Positions 1-11,028 of a stretch of 64,000 nt of DNA are shown here, piece after piece. Within the stretch, counting starts at the first letter, position 1. Every line of letters begins with the position of its first letter. A program made the translations under genes and the position numbers. This DNA is from Lantana camara (lineage: Eukaryota; Streptophyta; Magnoliopsida; Lamiales; Verbenaceae): contig CM074862.1 in NCBI GenBank assembly GCA_037501455.1, forward strand, positions 58,125,501 to 58,189,500, given 5' to 3'. The notes under the pieces were generated by a model. That model was given only the letters and a program-made list of their open reading frames with translations, was not told where the DNA came from and searched no databases.

Positions 1-780
1 AAGGTGTATATGTATGATTATGAATCGTATGAATGTGCACATAAGATTAATATGCATGAAAATAAATGAATTATGAATATGATTACACGAGGTGATGGTT
101 GGAGATAATGCACGCCCACTCGCCGGGCCATGAAACCCAATAATTATTTATGAATGAATATGATAGTCGTAATTCCATTGATGTTTTCTTTGTTTTGCCC
201 GCTTGGGAAATTCTTATCAAACTTCAAATGGAATAAGGGCTTGTATGTATATGTTTAAATTCCGTTGTATTATATATTATGCCCCGTTTTTTATACCCAC
301 CGGTCTCTTTTAGACTGAACCCGGTTTGTTTTCAGTTGTTTTGTGCAGGTTTGGAGGTGCTAGGCGGGAATACGAGTCGTCTAGGTCTCGCATTAGTGTC
401 TAGCATTTCCTTTTACACTCATATATACTTGTTCTTATTACTTTTGTATTATGATTATGTATGGAGCGTATATTAAGTTATTTTGTGCCGTGATGGCTTT
501 TGCACAGGTTGTAAGTGTTGGTACCTATATGTAAATACGATATGTATTGCTATGTGTTGGTACCTATAACTACTTATGTTGAATTGCTTCCGCTATTGTT
601 ATGGTCACTCTGATTTAATTATGTTTTGGTTATGCTTGGTTTAAGGGTTAGCTCCCGCCTAGCTTAGCGTGTGTGTTGTGTCCCCGTTCGCCGTGATTTG
701 GCACGTGTATGGATTTCCCATTTCATATACGGGTCGGGTCTTGGTGCGGGGGATGTGGTGCCTCACGCTCGGGCGCTACA
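1..780 (+). mobile_element. 3' part of a gypsy-type LTR, truncated by the window edge
   Basis: The stretch ends at 780 in GCTACA, preceded by a GC-richer block with GCGGGGGATGTGGTGCC. The same terminal block closes the other large LTRs here (25316, 29744, 36114, 43522 on plus; 14822, 18838, 51121, 56739 and 61735 on minus). The sequence after 780 has no primer-binding site, so this is a 3' LTR or a solo LTR inserted into the neighbouring copia leader; its start lies outside the window. The 65-codon open frame at 279-476 has no recognisable content and is judged fortuitous. Confidence 0.6.
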
Positions 781-2277
781 CACATAAACAGATAACATGA
801 CCTAGCATGATACTAACATGTAATGATCATGGGTTCTACCTATCTTATGTGTGATATGTGGGAGCCACTCCACAATCACAAGTTCTAACATACATGCCAC
901 ATAAACAGTTTAAATCACATAAGGGAAAGCGGTAACAAAATACGAGCCCTATCTCTATTACATTTAACAATTGAGATTCCCCTCCCTAACATTTTGAGGG
1001 GTCTTCACTTATGGCCTCCTTGTTACTTGAATGTGGTCCATCTTACTCCATGGGTGCATTGTCTCCAAAATGAAAATAAAACCTCACCACCTATCTCTAC
1101 TCTCAAATTACAATAAAAAAGAAAAAGACATAAAGTAATAAGGCTCAATCTTCATATTGGCCTTAGACAATTACACGGGGCATACCCCGGCCTCAAAAAC
1201 AGTAATATGGAAAGCCACATAATAAATCACATAACACTACGCACATAAGTGAGGCTCCAACCTCAATTGAAAAACGCAACTATAGGGCTCCAACCCCAAT
1301 TTAAACCATCCATGTGCATAAATTAAAACCATACATAGATCTAAACCCATGATCACCTAACATGCTTTTGCAAAAATTTAAATTTAACCAATAAATTAAA
1401 ATTCTCGCTTTAAGCTCTAATAGCTTAAAACACGACTTGATGCGAGTCTTATTTATAAAAGTTTTCAATAAATCCCAAATTACTAAAACAAATAAAATTC
1501 CAATTAATTTCTGAAAATTAATAATTTTATCAAGATGTATTTTCCCAAAATATAAACCGTTTCAATTTCTCAAAAAATCCCAATTTTAAGTTTTATTCAA
1601 AAATTAAAATAAATATTCAAAAATAAAATTTTAAAATTAAAATAAAATTGGGACTGGATTGCACGAAACACGAAAAGGCCGGATCGTGAAAACGGGACCC
1701 GTACACGGAGAAGACCGCACGCACGCGGTGCGCGCGCGCGGCCAAGGCCGCGCGAGTGCGCGCGTTGCGCGCGCAAGCTGCGCGCGGCTTTCCCGCAAGC
1801 ATGCGGGCGGGGTTGGCGGCCAGTCTCGGCCGCCCTGGGCGGAAGGCTCCCGCACAGGCGTGCGGGAGGTGCTGGGCGACTGGCCGGTCTGTCCCGGCCA
1901 GGCCTGGGCGGCGACGGCGGCACGCCCGGGAGGGCCTCCCGCGCGGTTGCGGGAGGGTGGCGCGCGAAGCCCGCGCGCGCGACGCCTTCGCGCGCGGGGT
2001 TTCGCGTGTTCGTCGTGATCCGGGTTTTCGTTTCGTGTTTTCGTTCAAAAGCAAAACCAATCCAAGAAATCCAAAAACAGTTTATACAGTTTCAAATCTA
2101 AAATTGTTTTCAAAAATTAATTTTTTGCAAAAACCAATTTTCAGAAACTTTCAGGAAAAAATACAGTTTCGTAATTCAGGCTTTCTAAAACAATTACAAA
2201 TACTCAATCGCATCAAGCCTAAGAATTTCTACCAAATTCAGTATAATTGAGACGAATCAGAAACACGATTAACGAGG
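781..2277 (-). mobile_element. Untranslated leader of a minus-strand copia-type element
   Basis: Read on the minus strand, this lies directly downstream of the PBS at 2278-2291 and the LTR at 2294-4229, so it is the start of an internal region. I see no gag or pol motif. Most of it is AT-rich, with a very GC-rich block from about 1680 to 2000. Overlapping open frames in that block on both strands are products of low stop-codon density and have no domain features. The junction with the LTR ending at 780 suggests that LTR was inserted here and that the rest of the element lies to the left of the window. Confidence 0.45.
1680..2000. repeat. GC-rich palindrome block
   Basis: This block of about 320 bp is dominated by CG dinucleotides inside an AT-rich neighbourhood. 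It contains successive inverted repeats: CCCGCA/TGCGGG (1792-1807), CTCCCGCAC/GTGCGGGAG (1847-1868), CCTCCCGC/GCGGGAGG (1935-1956) and GCGCGCGAAG/CTTCGCGCGC (1960-1995). The arms differ between pairs but are exactly complementary within each pair. Function is unknown. As leader RNA the segment would fold strongly. Confidence 0.6.
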
Positions 2278-2291
2278 TGGCTCTGATACCA
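2278..2291 (-). promoter_or_regulatory. Primer-binding site, initiator tRNA-Met, minus strand
   Basis: The minus-strand sequence TGGTATCAGAGCCA is complementary to the 3' end of plant initiator tRNA-Met. It lies 2 nt from the LTR boundary at 2294, the normal place for the minus-strand DNA primer site. It fixes the orientation of the LTR at 2294-4229 as minus strand. Confidence 0.8.
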
Positions 2292-2662
2292 CTTGTTGGA
2301 AAACACGAATCAGAAAGCAGCGGAATTTAAAAAATTTTCCCAACAAAAGGACCTTGAACTCGGAATCGTGTAACCAAATTCGTAAAGATAGAAAACTTAC
2401 TTTTCTTTTATTCTTTCTTGAAGCGTTTCAAGCCACCCAAGAACGCTCTTCTCGCGGCTTGATCCCCTCTCCTTGGTAAAGCTCGAATCTTCAAACTTCT
2501 AACTTGAAGTCTCTAGAGAAAGTCCACCAACTTGATCACAATCTAACTAGTAAGGATGCTAGTTCTCTAGTTAGTGTTTAGGCTTAACCTAGGGTTTAAT
2601 ATAATCTTGGAGAAAAGGAAGGTGTTCAACACATGAACCAAGAATTGTCAATTAGCTCTAAA

Positions 2663-2688
2663 GGGGAGCTCGAGCTCCCCTATATATA
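2663..2688 (-). promoter_or_regulatory. Candidate LTR TATA box with adjoining perfect palindrome
   Basis: TATATATA at 2681-2688 is directly followed, in the minus-strand direction, by the perfect 18-bp palindrome GGGGAGCTCGAGCTCCCC (2663-2680). The palindrome would fall between the TATA box and the expected transcription start. Start-site placement is inferred from normal TATA spacing. Confidence 0.5.
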
Positions 2689-3013
2689 GGAGGGAGTACC
2701 GATCCAAATCCTTGTTGGACAAGGATTTGGTTCCTCTCTCTCCTATTACTTGATTATCAAGTATTTTCCAACTTTGACTTTGAATTCTAATTCTAGTCAA
2801 CTTTTAAGAGAGCTAAAAATATCCAAACTATTTTTGGATAATTTTATACTTTATTTATTATAAAATAAATAACTTATTTTTATCTAATTAATTAATTCGT
2901 AATTAATTAACTAGATTATTTTCTCCAAAATTAGACTTTCTTTTTAATTCAAAATTAAACCAAAGTCTATTAAATAATTAACTAATTAATTATTTAATAT
3001 ATATATATATACA

Positions 3014-3081
3014 CACGTGTGTGACACGTGTCACAGTGACACGTGTCACTCACGTGAGCCACACGTGTGATTTCACACGTG
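3014..3081. promoter_or_regulatory. Cluster of six G-box (CACGTG) sites
   Basis: CACGTG occurs at 3014, 3025, 3040, 3051, 3062 and 3076, six times in 68 bp, most inside longer palindromes such as GACACGTGTC and CACACGTGTG. In plants CACGTG is the core bound by bZIP (ABA response) and bHLH/PIF factors. The cluster lies within the copia LTR, upstream of the candidate TATA box on the minus strand, so it looks like an LTR enhancer. Actual responsiveness is inferred. Confidence 0.6.
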
Positions 3082-4232
3082 TGGAACCCTCTTGGCCCGA
3101 TTAACTCGTTTAATCATTTTCAAGCCTCAACTCATGTAACCAAGTTGTTGTGTGTGACCCTCTAGGTTCTCAATTCAATTAGCAGTGACCCTAATTAATT
3201 AATTCACTAATTAATTAATCAGTCCACAGATTAAACGACCATAGTCTAGCAACAGGTGTTTAACCCCTAGCTGAATTGGAATGTTCGGATTCGACAGAAC
3301 CTTTAAGTCATTGATTCATGTGAGATACAATCCTCCTACTTACTATCTCTCAACCAAGATCTAGGGCAAGGGAATAATCAGAACCCTAATAATCCGGTCT
3401 TAAAGCTAAGTGCATTTTATATCCATTTGATCTCAATCCAAGAAACCCTTTTCTTGATGTCTTGATCTACTGCCTTGGCCAAGGACTCCATATGGCATAT
3501 GAATGACTTACACAATAAGAGATCACCTTGCATATGCAAGTGTAGGTCCTTTCTTGATTCTCATTCACTTTCATGAATCACTTGTGCAGCCCCAGCATAA
3601 GCCTTGAATCAGTTGTCTAAGGCGACACCCTTTAAAGCTTATACCTAAGACTACAGAGTTAACTCATAAAGTGAGAAGGAACCTCAAGTCTAAGGATCAA
3701 TTAATCACATCAATGACTCGTGAGATATTTCCTAATCTGGAAGTTTCCATTTCCTGAAATAGAAACTTCCTTTCCCATTTAGGAATGTTCTCACACGGGG
3801 CACCTCAGTGAACTTACTTATCAAAGTAAGCACCCTTATGTATCACGCACGTATCAACTATACACTTTGCACCTCCATGAAACAAGGTGGTCCTTCTTAA
3901 GGGCGTGATCCCACAAGCAAGCCTTAGAGGAGTCAGGTTGACACTCCCACTGTCTGTAGGACTCATCGGCTTGGAGTATTTTACTAATCATGACTTATGT
4001 GATATAGGGCTCGTTTCATGAACCATTTCACCTAAATGGTAGAGTCCTAAAGTCATCAGGATTAGGGGAGTTCTCATACATGCACAGCTAAAGTAAACGC
4101 ATACCAAACAAGAGCATATAAAGAAGTGTTGCCTCAATTCGTTATTTTATTCAAAGATTGTCTGTGATTACAATAAGGAAAAGCACAAAGCGGATATACA
4201 ATCGGCTTTCTAGGGCACTATTCCTAACAAGG

Positions 4233-4244
4233 TGGTATCAGAGC
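4233..4244 (+). promoter_or_regulatory. Primer-binding site of gypsy element 1
   Basis: TGGTATCAGAGC on the plus strand, complementary to initiator tRNA-Met, starts 4 nt after the end of the minus-strand copia LTR. The gag of gypsy element 1 follows downstream. The gypsy 5' LTR that should adjoin it is not present; the copia LTR takes its place. Confidence 0.75.
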
Positions 4245-4411
4245 ATCGGGTTAAGTAAGAACAGACTTAACCTAGATTGCTCTCATGTTGCATCATGGAT
4301 TGTTCACGCATTGCATCCAGGATCATTCTCATATTGCATCGAGACAGGATATTTGGAGATTAAATGGTTATGTTATCTAGATTTCATATCTATGGTATCT
4401 TCTGTAGAGCT

Positions 4412-5720
4412 ATGGCAGTTCAGCCGCACCGTGATCCTAATCATCAGCAGATGGATGAGGCTTTCTTTGTGCAGTTTGAGGCCCCGCGTATTGTGGCAGT
4501 TTCTCGCCGTGGAGGCACTCGTTTCTACACCTGGCGCAGGTCTAAGGATAATGGCAGACCTAGGTATTCCTATCCTAACAGAGTTGTGCACTATCTCGAG
4601 TCTGAGAGAGATGGTTACTTTCAGGAGTATCAGAGGACCCGTGAGGTCAGGTTGGAGTCCATGCGCCATCAGGATCAGTCACTGCAGCACCAGATTGATA
4701 GGGACATTGCTCGTGAGCATGTTGTAGAGATGACTCATATTGCTGAGCAGAGGGCTGCTCGTATTGCTGAGCTGGAGGCAGATCTTATGCAGATGACTAT
4801 TGATCGTGACACCTCTATGGAGCGTCACCAGTACTACCGTGCACGCGTCACTGGAAAAGTTTCTGAGGATGAATCCACCTAAGTTCTATGGAGAACCGAA
4901 CGACCTAAAGGCTGAGAATTGGATTACTAGTTTTGAGAAGATTTTCGAGGCTATGGAGATCTACCCAGAGGATCGTGAACGACTTCGGTATGCTACTTTT
5001 CTTATGGAAGGAGCTGCATACAATTGGTGGAGGCATGTTTAGTATATGTGGATTGAGATAACGTTGAAGGAAGTTGGGATGAGTTTATCAGAGAGTTTCA
5101 GCAGAAGTACACGCCTCAAGTGACTCGTGATGCACGAGAGGCTGAGTTTATGAGTCTGGTTCAAGGAACTATGAACGTGATGGAGTATGAGGCTAGGTTT
5201 GTGAGGTTGATCAAGTATGCACCTCATATTCTGAATGATGAGCGTCGCAAGACGAAGAGGTTTATCGATGGACTGAAGCCCGAAATTCGGTGGACACTTG
5301 CTTCTTTGGATATTGAGAACTACGACTGGGCCGTTGACAAGGAACTAAAGGTTGAAGCAGCCCAAAAGGAGATAAAGATAACTACTGCACGTCAAGGACC
5401 TTCTAACCCTAAGCCTTATCAAGGGAACAAGCGACCTTCCGGATCTTTTCCCCAAGGAACCGGAAAGAAGCCAATGGTAGCACCACAACATCAGTAGCAG
5501 AAGGCTCCACAGAAACAGTAAACACAGAAGCAGAAAGCGCCACAGCAGTACCAGAGGGCGCCACAGCAGCAAAGAGCACCTCAGCCAGGTCCAGAGGGAA
5601 TTGTTTGCTGGTATTATCGCCGAACGGGGACACACTTAGGAGAACTGTCGCAAGAATGCTAGACAGTGTTTCGTGTGTGGTTCCCCTGAGCACCAGATGG
5701 AGAACTGCTCGAACAAGATC
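4412..5720 (+). pseudogene. gag: Gypsy element 1 gag, frameshifted
   Basis: The likely start is the ATG at 4412 (MAVQPHRDP), in a frame open to 4882. The first third is a charged, glutamine-rich helical region (about residues 70-150). Near 4855 the reading moves to the frame that holds the retrotransposon gag block (NPPKFYGEP, then AENWITSFEKIF), stopping at a TAG at 5040. It resumes in another frame at 5120-5497 (VMEYEARFVRL, then KRFIDGLKPEI). A CCHC zinc knuckle, CFVCGSPEHQMENC, is readable at 5668-5709. Gag forms the particle and the knuckle binds the element's RNA. At least two frameshifts and several stops make it non-functional. Confidence 0.8.
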
Positions 5721-7741
5721 AGAGATTTGGGGTCCAGGATAAAGGAAATGCGGTGGTGGGTACGACGAACAAACCGGTGGTCAAAGGCAGAGCTTATGCT
5801 TTGGATGGTAATGAGGAGGTTGATCCTTCGTATGTTGTGGAAGGTATTGTGCTCATTCTTAACACGCCAGTTAAGCTTTTGTAAGACCCTGGTGCTACGC
5901 ATTCATTTGTTGTATCTAAATTATGTGCACATTTACAGTTTCCACTTTAATACTTGCCATATAAATTTGAAGTGAGTTCTCCTTAGGAACTTGCCTTGTT
6001 ACGGATCAAGTATATAAACGCTGCCCTATATGTATTGGTAACCGTTGTTACCCGACGGATCTTATTGAGTTGCCGATGACAAGACACGATGTTATACTTG
6101 TTATGGATTGGTTGTTTAAGTACCGAGCTAAGTTGGATTGTTACAAGAAAGAGATCATCTTGGAAGAAGATGAAAGTGGGAAATCAGAAGGGAAAGTTGA
6201 GAAGTTATCAGTTGTTTCTTCGATGGAAGCTAAGAAGTTGATTCAGAAAGGAGCTAGTGGATTTGTCGCTTATCTTTTGAATAAACCGAAAGATCAACTT
6301 AAGATCGAAGAAGTGGAAGTGGTGAACGAATTCTTAGATGTGTTTCCTGAACATTTGAATTCGTTACCTCCTGACCGAGAGTTGGAGTTTACAATCGAGA
6401 CGATATCGAGAGTTGAACCGTACTCAAAGACACCTTACAGAATGGCTCCAACTGAATTGAAAGAACTGAGGAAGCAATTGGACGAACTGATAGAGTCTGG
6501 ATATGTTCGACCGAGCACATCGCCGTGGGGAGCGCCTGTGCTTTTCGTTAAGAAGAAGGATGGATCATTGCGTTTATGCATTGACTATCGGGAGCTGAAT
6601 AGGATGACGATCAAGATTAAGTATCCTCTCCCTCATATCGAAGAGCTGTTCGATATACTACAAGGATCGAAGGTCTACTCCAAGTTAGATCTTAGACAAG
6701 GGTATTATCAATTGAAGATCAGGGAAGCAGATATTCCGAAGACTGCTTTCAACAGCTGATAAACATTATGAGTTTGTAGTAATGCCGTTTGGTTTGAGGA
6801 ACGCACCAGCTGCATTCATGGATATGATGCACCGTATATTCAAGCCGTTTCTCGATAAGTTTGTAGTAATCTTCATCGACGATATCTTGGTGTTTTCAAA
6901 GACACCGGAGGAGCATGCTGAACATCTTCGAATCGTGCTACGCACTTTGCTGGATCACAAGCTATATGCAAAGTTCAGCAAGTGTGACTTCTGGCTTGAG
7001 AGAGTTACGTTTCTCGGACACATCATATCAGGATCTGGAATCGAAGTAGATCCCTCGAAGATCAAAACGATTATGGATTGGAAGTCACCGAAGAATCCTT
7101 CAGAAGTGAGGAGTTTTCTGGGGTTAGTTGGTTACTACCGAAGGTTTGTTAAAGATTTCTCGAAGATAGCTACACCTCTCACTAAGTTGACAAAGAAGAA
7201 AGGAAAATTCTAATGGACTGAGAAGTGTGAGCAAAGTTTTCAAAGATAGAAGGAGATGCTAACAACTGCATCCGTGTTAGCGTTACCAGAAGGAAAAGAA
7301 GGTTATACTGTTTACACCAATGCTTAGAAAGAAGGACTAGGAGGAGTTTTGATGCAGAATGGAAAGGTGATTGTGTATGCATCAAGGAAGCTCAAAACGC
7401 ATGAAGTTAACTACCCGGCACATGATTTGGAGTTAGCCGCGATAATCTTCGCTCGGGGAAAGTGGAGACATTACCTGTATGGGGTTACGTTTGAGATCTT
7501 TACTGATCATAAGAGCCTGCGATATCTATTCACTCAGAAAGAGTTGATTATGCGACAGAGGAGATGGATGGAATATCTGGAGGACTACGATTGCATTATT
7601 CAGTACCATCCAGGAAAGGCAAATGTTGTAGCCGATACTCTAAGCTGGAAAGTTCGTTTGGCACAGATTTCTGCTAACCCTGAGACTGATAGAAGAGAGA
7701 GAATTGAGGTGATAACTAGAGCTCGAATCGCGAACGTGTAA
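5721..7741 (+). pseudogene. pol: Gypsy element 1 pol, protease-RT-RNase H part, broken
   Basis: The order is protease, reverse transcriptase, RNase H. The aspartic protease motif DPGATHSF is at about 5887, directly after an in-frame TAA. RT fingers and palm are open from 6070 to 6759 ([16 protein letters not shown], then [13 protein letters not shown]). A frameshift near 6757 precedes the palm with the catalytic FIDD (about 6877). A TAA at 7211 ends the connection region ([17 protein letters not shown]). RNase H is readable at 7349-7741 (ASRKL, HDLELAA, FTDHKSL). The layout is that of a chromovirus pol, which copies genomic RNA to cDNA. At least four disabling lesions are visible. Confidence 0.85.
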
Positions 7742-9139
7742 TAATATCACCTTTGAAAGAACAAGTATTGGAAGCTCAGAAGAACGATGAGTGAATCAAG
7801 AAATGTCTCGAATCTAAGGAGAAAGATGATGAGACTAAGTTCAAGATTGATGAACATGGAATATTGAGGAACAAAGGTCGAGTATGCGTACCAACTGTTT
7901 TGAGGAAAGAGATTCTAGATGAAGCTCATAGCCAACTATGTCAAGAAGTGCTTAACTTGTCAGAAAGTTAAAGTGGAGCACCAGAAGCCGAGTGGGAAGT
8001 TGCAACCATTACCGATTCCGACATGGAAATGGGAGCAAATCACGATGGATCTTGTTACTGGATTACCCAATGTCAGAGGAGGACAAGATAGTATCTGGGT
8101 GATCATTGATCGATTGACAAAGAGAGTACACATTTTTTTCCAGTAAAGACAACGGATAAGGTCAGCACGTTGGCAAAGCTGCACCAACAAGAGATCGTTA
8201 GACTACATGGAGTTCCAAACAGCATAGTGTCGGACAGAGATCCGAAATTCACGTCGCAATTGTGGAAAGAGATTCAGACTTTGATGAGAACAAAGTTGAA
8301 CTTCATTACTGCAGCGCATCCTCAGACTGATGGACAATCAAAAAGGTTGATCAAATACTTGGAAGATATGCTAAGAGCTTGCGCTTTGGACTTCCAGGAA
8401 AGTTGGAAAGAGTGTCTACCTCTTGTGGAGTTTGCATACAACAATAGTTATCAAACTTCTATTAAAGTTGCTCCATACGAAGCCCTTTATGGAAGGAAAT
8501 GGAGGTCCCCGTTATACTGGGATTTGGATGAAAGAAGATGTACTGAGGAGGGACCAATCAGAGTGCACTCTGCTAAGTGGATAAGAGAAGCAACAGAAAA
8601 GATTCAGATCATTTACCAGAGAATGAAAGCTGCCTAGGACAGGCAGAAGAGTCACGCTGATCGACGAAGAAGGGATTTGGAATTCGCAGTGGGCGAAAAG
8701 GTATTTCTAAAGGCATCGTCAAGGCAACGATTTTTACGAATTGGGAAAGGTGGAAAGTTAAACCCGAGATATGTTGGACCGTATGAGATATGGAGAGAGT
8801 CGGACCGACCGCTTATAGACAGGATTTGCCTATAAGTCTTACAGGAATCCACAATGTATTCCATGTATCTCAGCTTGGCAAGTGTTTCTCGGATGAGATA
8901 GAGGTTGTGCCGGTAGAGGAGATACCGTTGGAACCAGATTTGACTTACGTTTTGAAGCCCGCTAAAATTCTAGATAGGAAGTTTCAAGAGTTAAGGAATA
9001 GGAAGATTCCTTTGGTTAAAGTCCTTTGGAAGGCACATGGGACAGAAGAGGCAACCTGGGAGACAGAAGAGAAAATGCAGAAGCATCACCCTGAATTGTT
9101 TGCGATTACAGCGGAAGAATCTGAGGACAGATTCTTTTT
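7742..9139 (+). pseudogene. pol: Gypsy element 1 integrase and chromodomain-like tail, broken
   Basis: The zinc-binding N-terminus has lost about 30 codons near 7921-7935 compared with element 2: GAAGCTCAT runs straight into the segment for ANYVKKCLTCQ, so the second histidine of HHCC is gone. The catalytic core keeps both aspartates (ITMDLVTGLP; VSDRDPKFTS). The glutamate expected 36 residues after the second aspartate is lysine (DGQSKRLIKYLED). There is a stop at 8144, a stop at 8635 and a frameshift near 8785. The tail at 8790-9139 has the chromodomain-like pattern (KILDRKFQEL, VKVLWKAHGTEEATWETEE) of Del/Tekay-type elements. The frame then runs on into the LTR without meaning. Confidence 0.85.
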
Positions 9140-9152
9140 AAGGAGGGGTGAT
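9140..9152 (+). promoter_or_regulatory. Polypurine tract of gypsy element 1
   Basis: The purine-rich AAGGAGGGGTGAT directly precedes the LTR start TGTAACAGCC. It is the expected plus-strand DNA primer of the element. Confidence 0.75.
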
Positions 9153-10946
9153 TGTAACAGCCCAAGACAGGGCCTGGACGAAAACAATAAGTTAAGGGCA
9201 TTGGTAAAGCGTTTATAGACCGTGATCAAACTTTTTGAACCATCATGCATTGCATTCTTACACGAACTTTGTGCTCGTATATGATCTGACATGTTTTAAG
9301 GGGGAATTCTTGATCTTTGATACAGTTTACTATTCATAACCGGAGCCTACCTTGTTCATATTGTTACTCAAACCCTAGAGGTTCACCACACATGTTTCCC
9401 AATCATTTGAACTTGTTTCCCAAGCTCAGAGAGTCCTTCTTGAACCATAAGGGTATTTTTGGAACTTACCGACTAAAGTTACTATTCATCTAAAAATGAG
9501 CTTCTGATTCCGATATCTTTTCCTACCCAAGTTTACAGTCAAATCGATCCTTGAGTCGAGATGAGTCTTTTGAAATCATTCTTGACTTGGAAATCTATTC
9601 TGAGCTCCGTTTTATTAAAAATGTTTACGAAAACCCTAGTTCACTATTCCTTCTACGAACAGTTTTCATTCGAAAAATGTTTTCTCTTCGGATTCACCCT
9701 ACTTGAGCTATTTCAAGATTTTTGAGATGTTTTACAAATCTTGATTCAAACCCTAGCTTGAAATTTTAAAGCATACGTTCGTACGTAAGAACTATTCATT
9801 CTATGTTTTCAACTTTTTAACGGTAAAATGTTTTATAGTCGATTTTGGACTCAAAACGCTTCTCGATTTATTTTTGAATTTTGGAAACAATCCAGACTTG
9901 AAAATCATTCTCGAAAGTCATTTTTCACTCGTGTTGGGTTTTGAGCTCAAAACTTTTATTCACTAAAACTAATGTATCTTTTAAACGGTAAATCCGATTT
10001 CGACGTATAAATATGCGTTTCGAGGCTAATTTTTGCCCGGATGGAATGGTTATACTTCCAGCCACTTACCTTCACATTTTGGCAATGAAATCACCGAAAT
10101 AACCCCCAGCAGTCCCCTTTTAGCTTCAAGATGCCTAAAGCTTCCAAGAGAAGCTACTCCACTTTTGCTCTCATACCCTTACCTCAAGTTTATTTCCAAT
10201 GTGAGGGGCTTATCTCCAACTATAAATATAGGGCAAAAGGCATTTCATTCCTTGCTCAAAGTTGTGTTAACAATACCCTTTCTTCTCCCTCTCTCCCCCT
10301 CTTGCCGTCGGCCACCCCCCTCTCTCTTAGGTTAGTTTGTTTTGTTTTATGTTATGTTTTAGTTTAGTTTATGTTTTTATGTTACGGTATGTTTATTTTA
10401 TGTTTAGGTTGGGTATTAGGGTCTTCCCTAAGCCATATAGGATTTTATTTTATGCATTTATTATATAGTTTTCATGATATGTTTGAATATATGTTTATAT
10501 GTTTTAATTGTTTAGTATATGCTTGAATATGTTATGAAATGCTCTAGTATATGCTATGATCATGTGATATGGTTGTCATATTATGAGAATTGATGCATTT
10601 TGAATTATGTTCATGCATGCTAGCTAATGGAATAGTGATTTACAATTAATTATGTCACAACCTGTTACATATTGGTATTGAATTTAACTTGTTACATGTT
10701 ACATACATAAGGTTCATGATATGATATGGTATATGTTGAGACATGTTGTTATATGGTTATATGATTCATGAATTATGAATTGAGCTTATGATATGATATG
10801 AATTAATGGAATAGAGCCTTGATCATATGTTATACACTTTAATTGGACCTCTTAACTATAGGTTATACCTTTAACCTAGATCACACTTGATTATAATAAT
10901 ATGAAATTGAAACTATAGGTTATAATCAAGATCATAATTTAATTAG

Positions 10947-11028
10947 GGTGTGTGTGTGTGTGTATGCCGTGTGTGTGTGTGTGTGTACGTGCATGGTGTG
11001 TGTGTGTGTGCCAAGTGTGTGTGTGTGT
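10947..11028. repeat. Interrupted GT microsatellite
   Basis: Four GT runs separated by ATGCC, ACGTGCATG and CCAA, all within the LTR. Confidence 0.9.

Larger units (their letters stand above)
2294..4229 (-). mobile_element. Copia-type LTR (1,936 bp), minus strand
   Basis: On the plus strand the segment begins TGTTGGAAAACAC and ends CACTATTCCTAACA. On the minus strand it therefore runs TGTTAGGAATAG to CCAACA, with TG/CA ends and short imperfect terminal inverted repeats. A minus-strand PBS follows its 3' end. On the minus strand a G-box cluster lies about 330-400 bp upstream of a TATATATA box, which gives a plausible promoter order. A 165-bp related LTR end is found at 13152. Length and termini suit a plant Ty1/copia element; assignment to a copia subfamily would be a guess. 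It contains no coding sequence. Confidence 0.65.

Noticed and set aside
1597..2250. Several overlapping open frames of 70-160 codons on both strands
   Set aside because: They lie in a CG-dominated block where stop codons are rare. The peptides are Ala/Arg/Gly/Pro-rich in every frame and have no domain.
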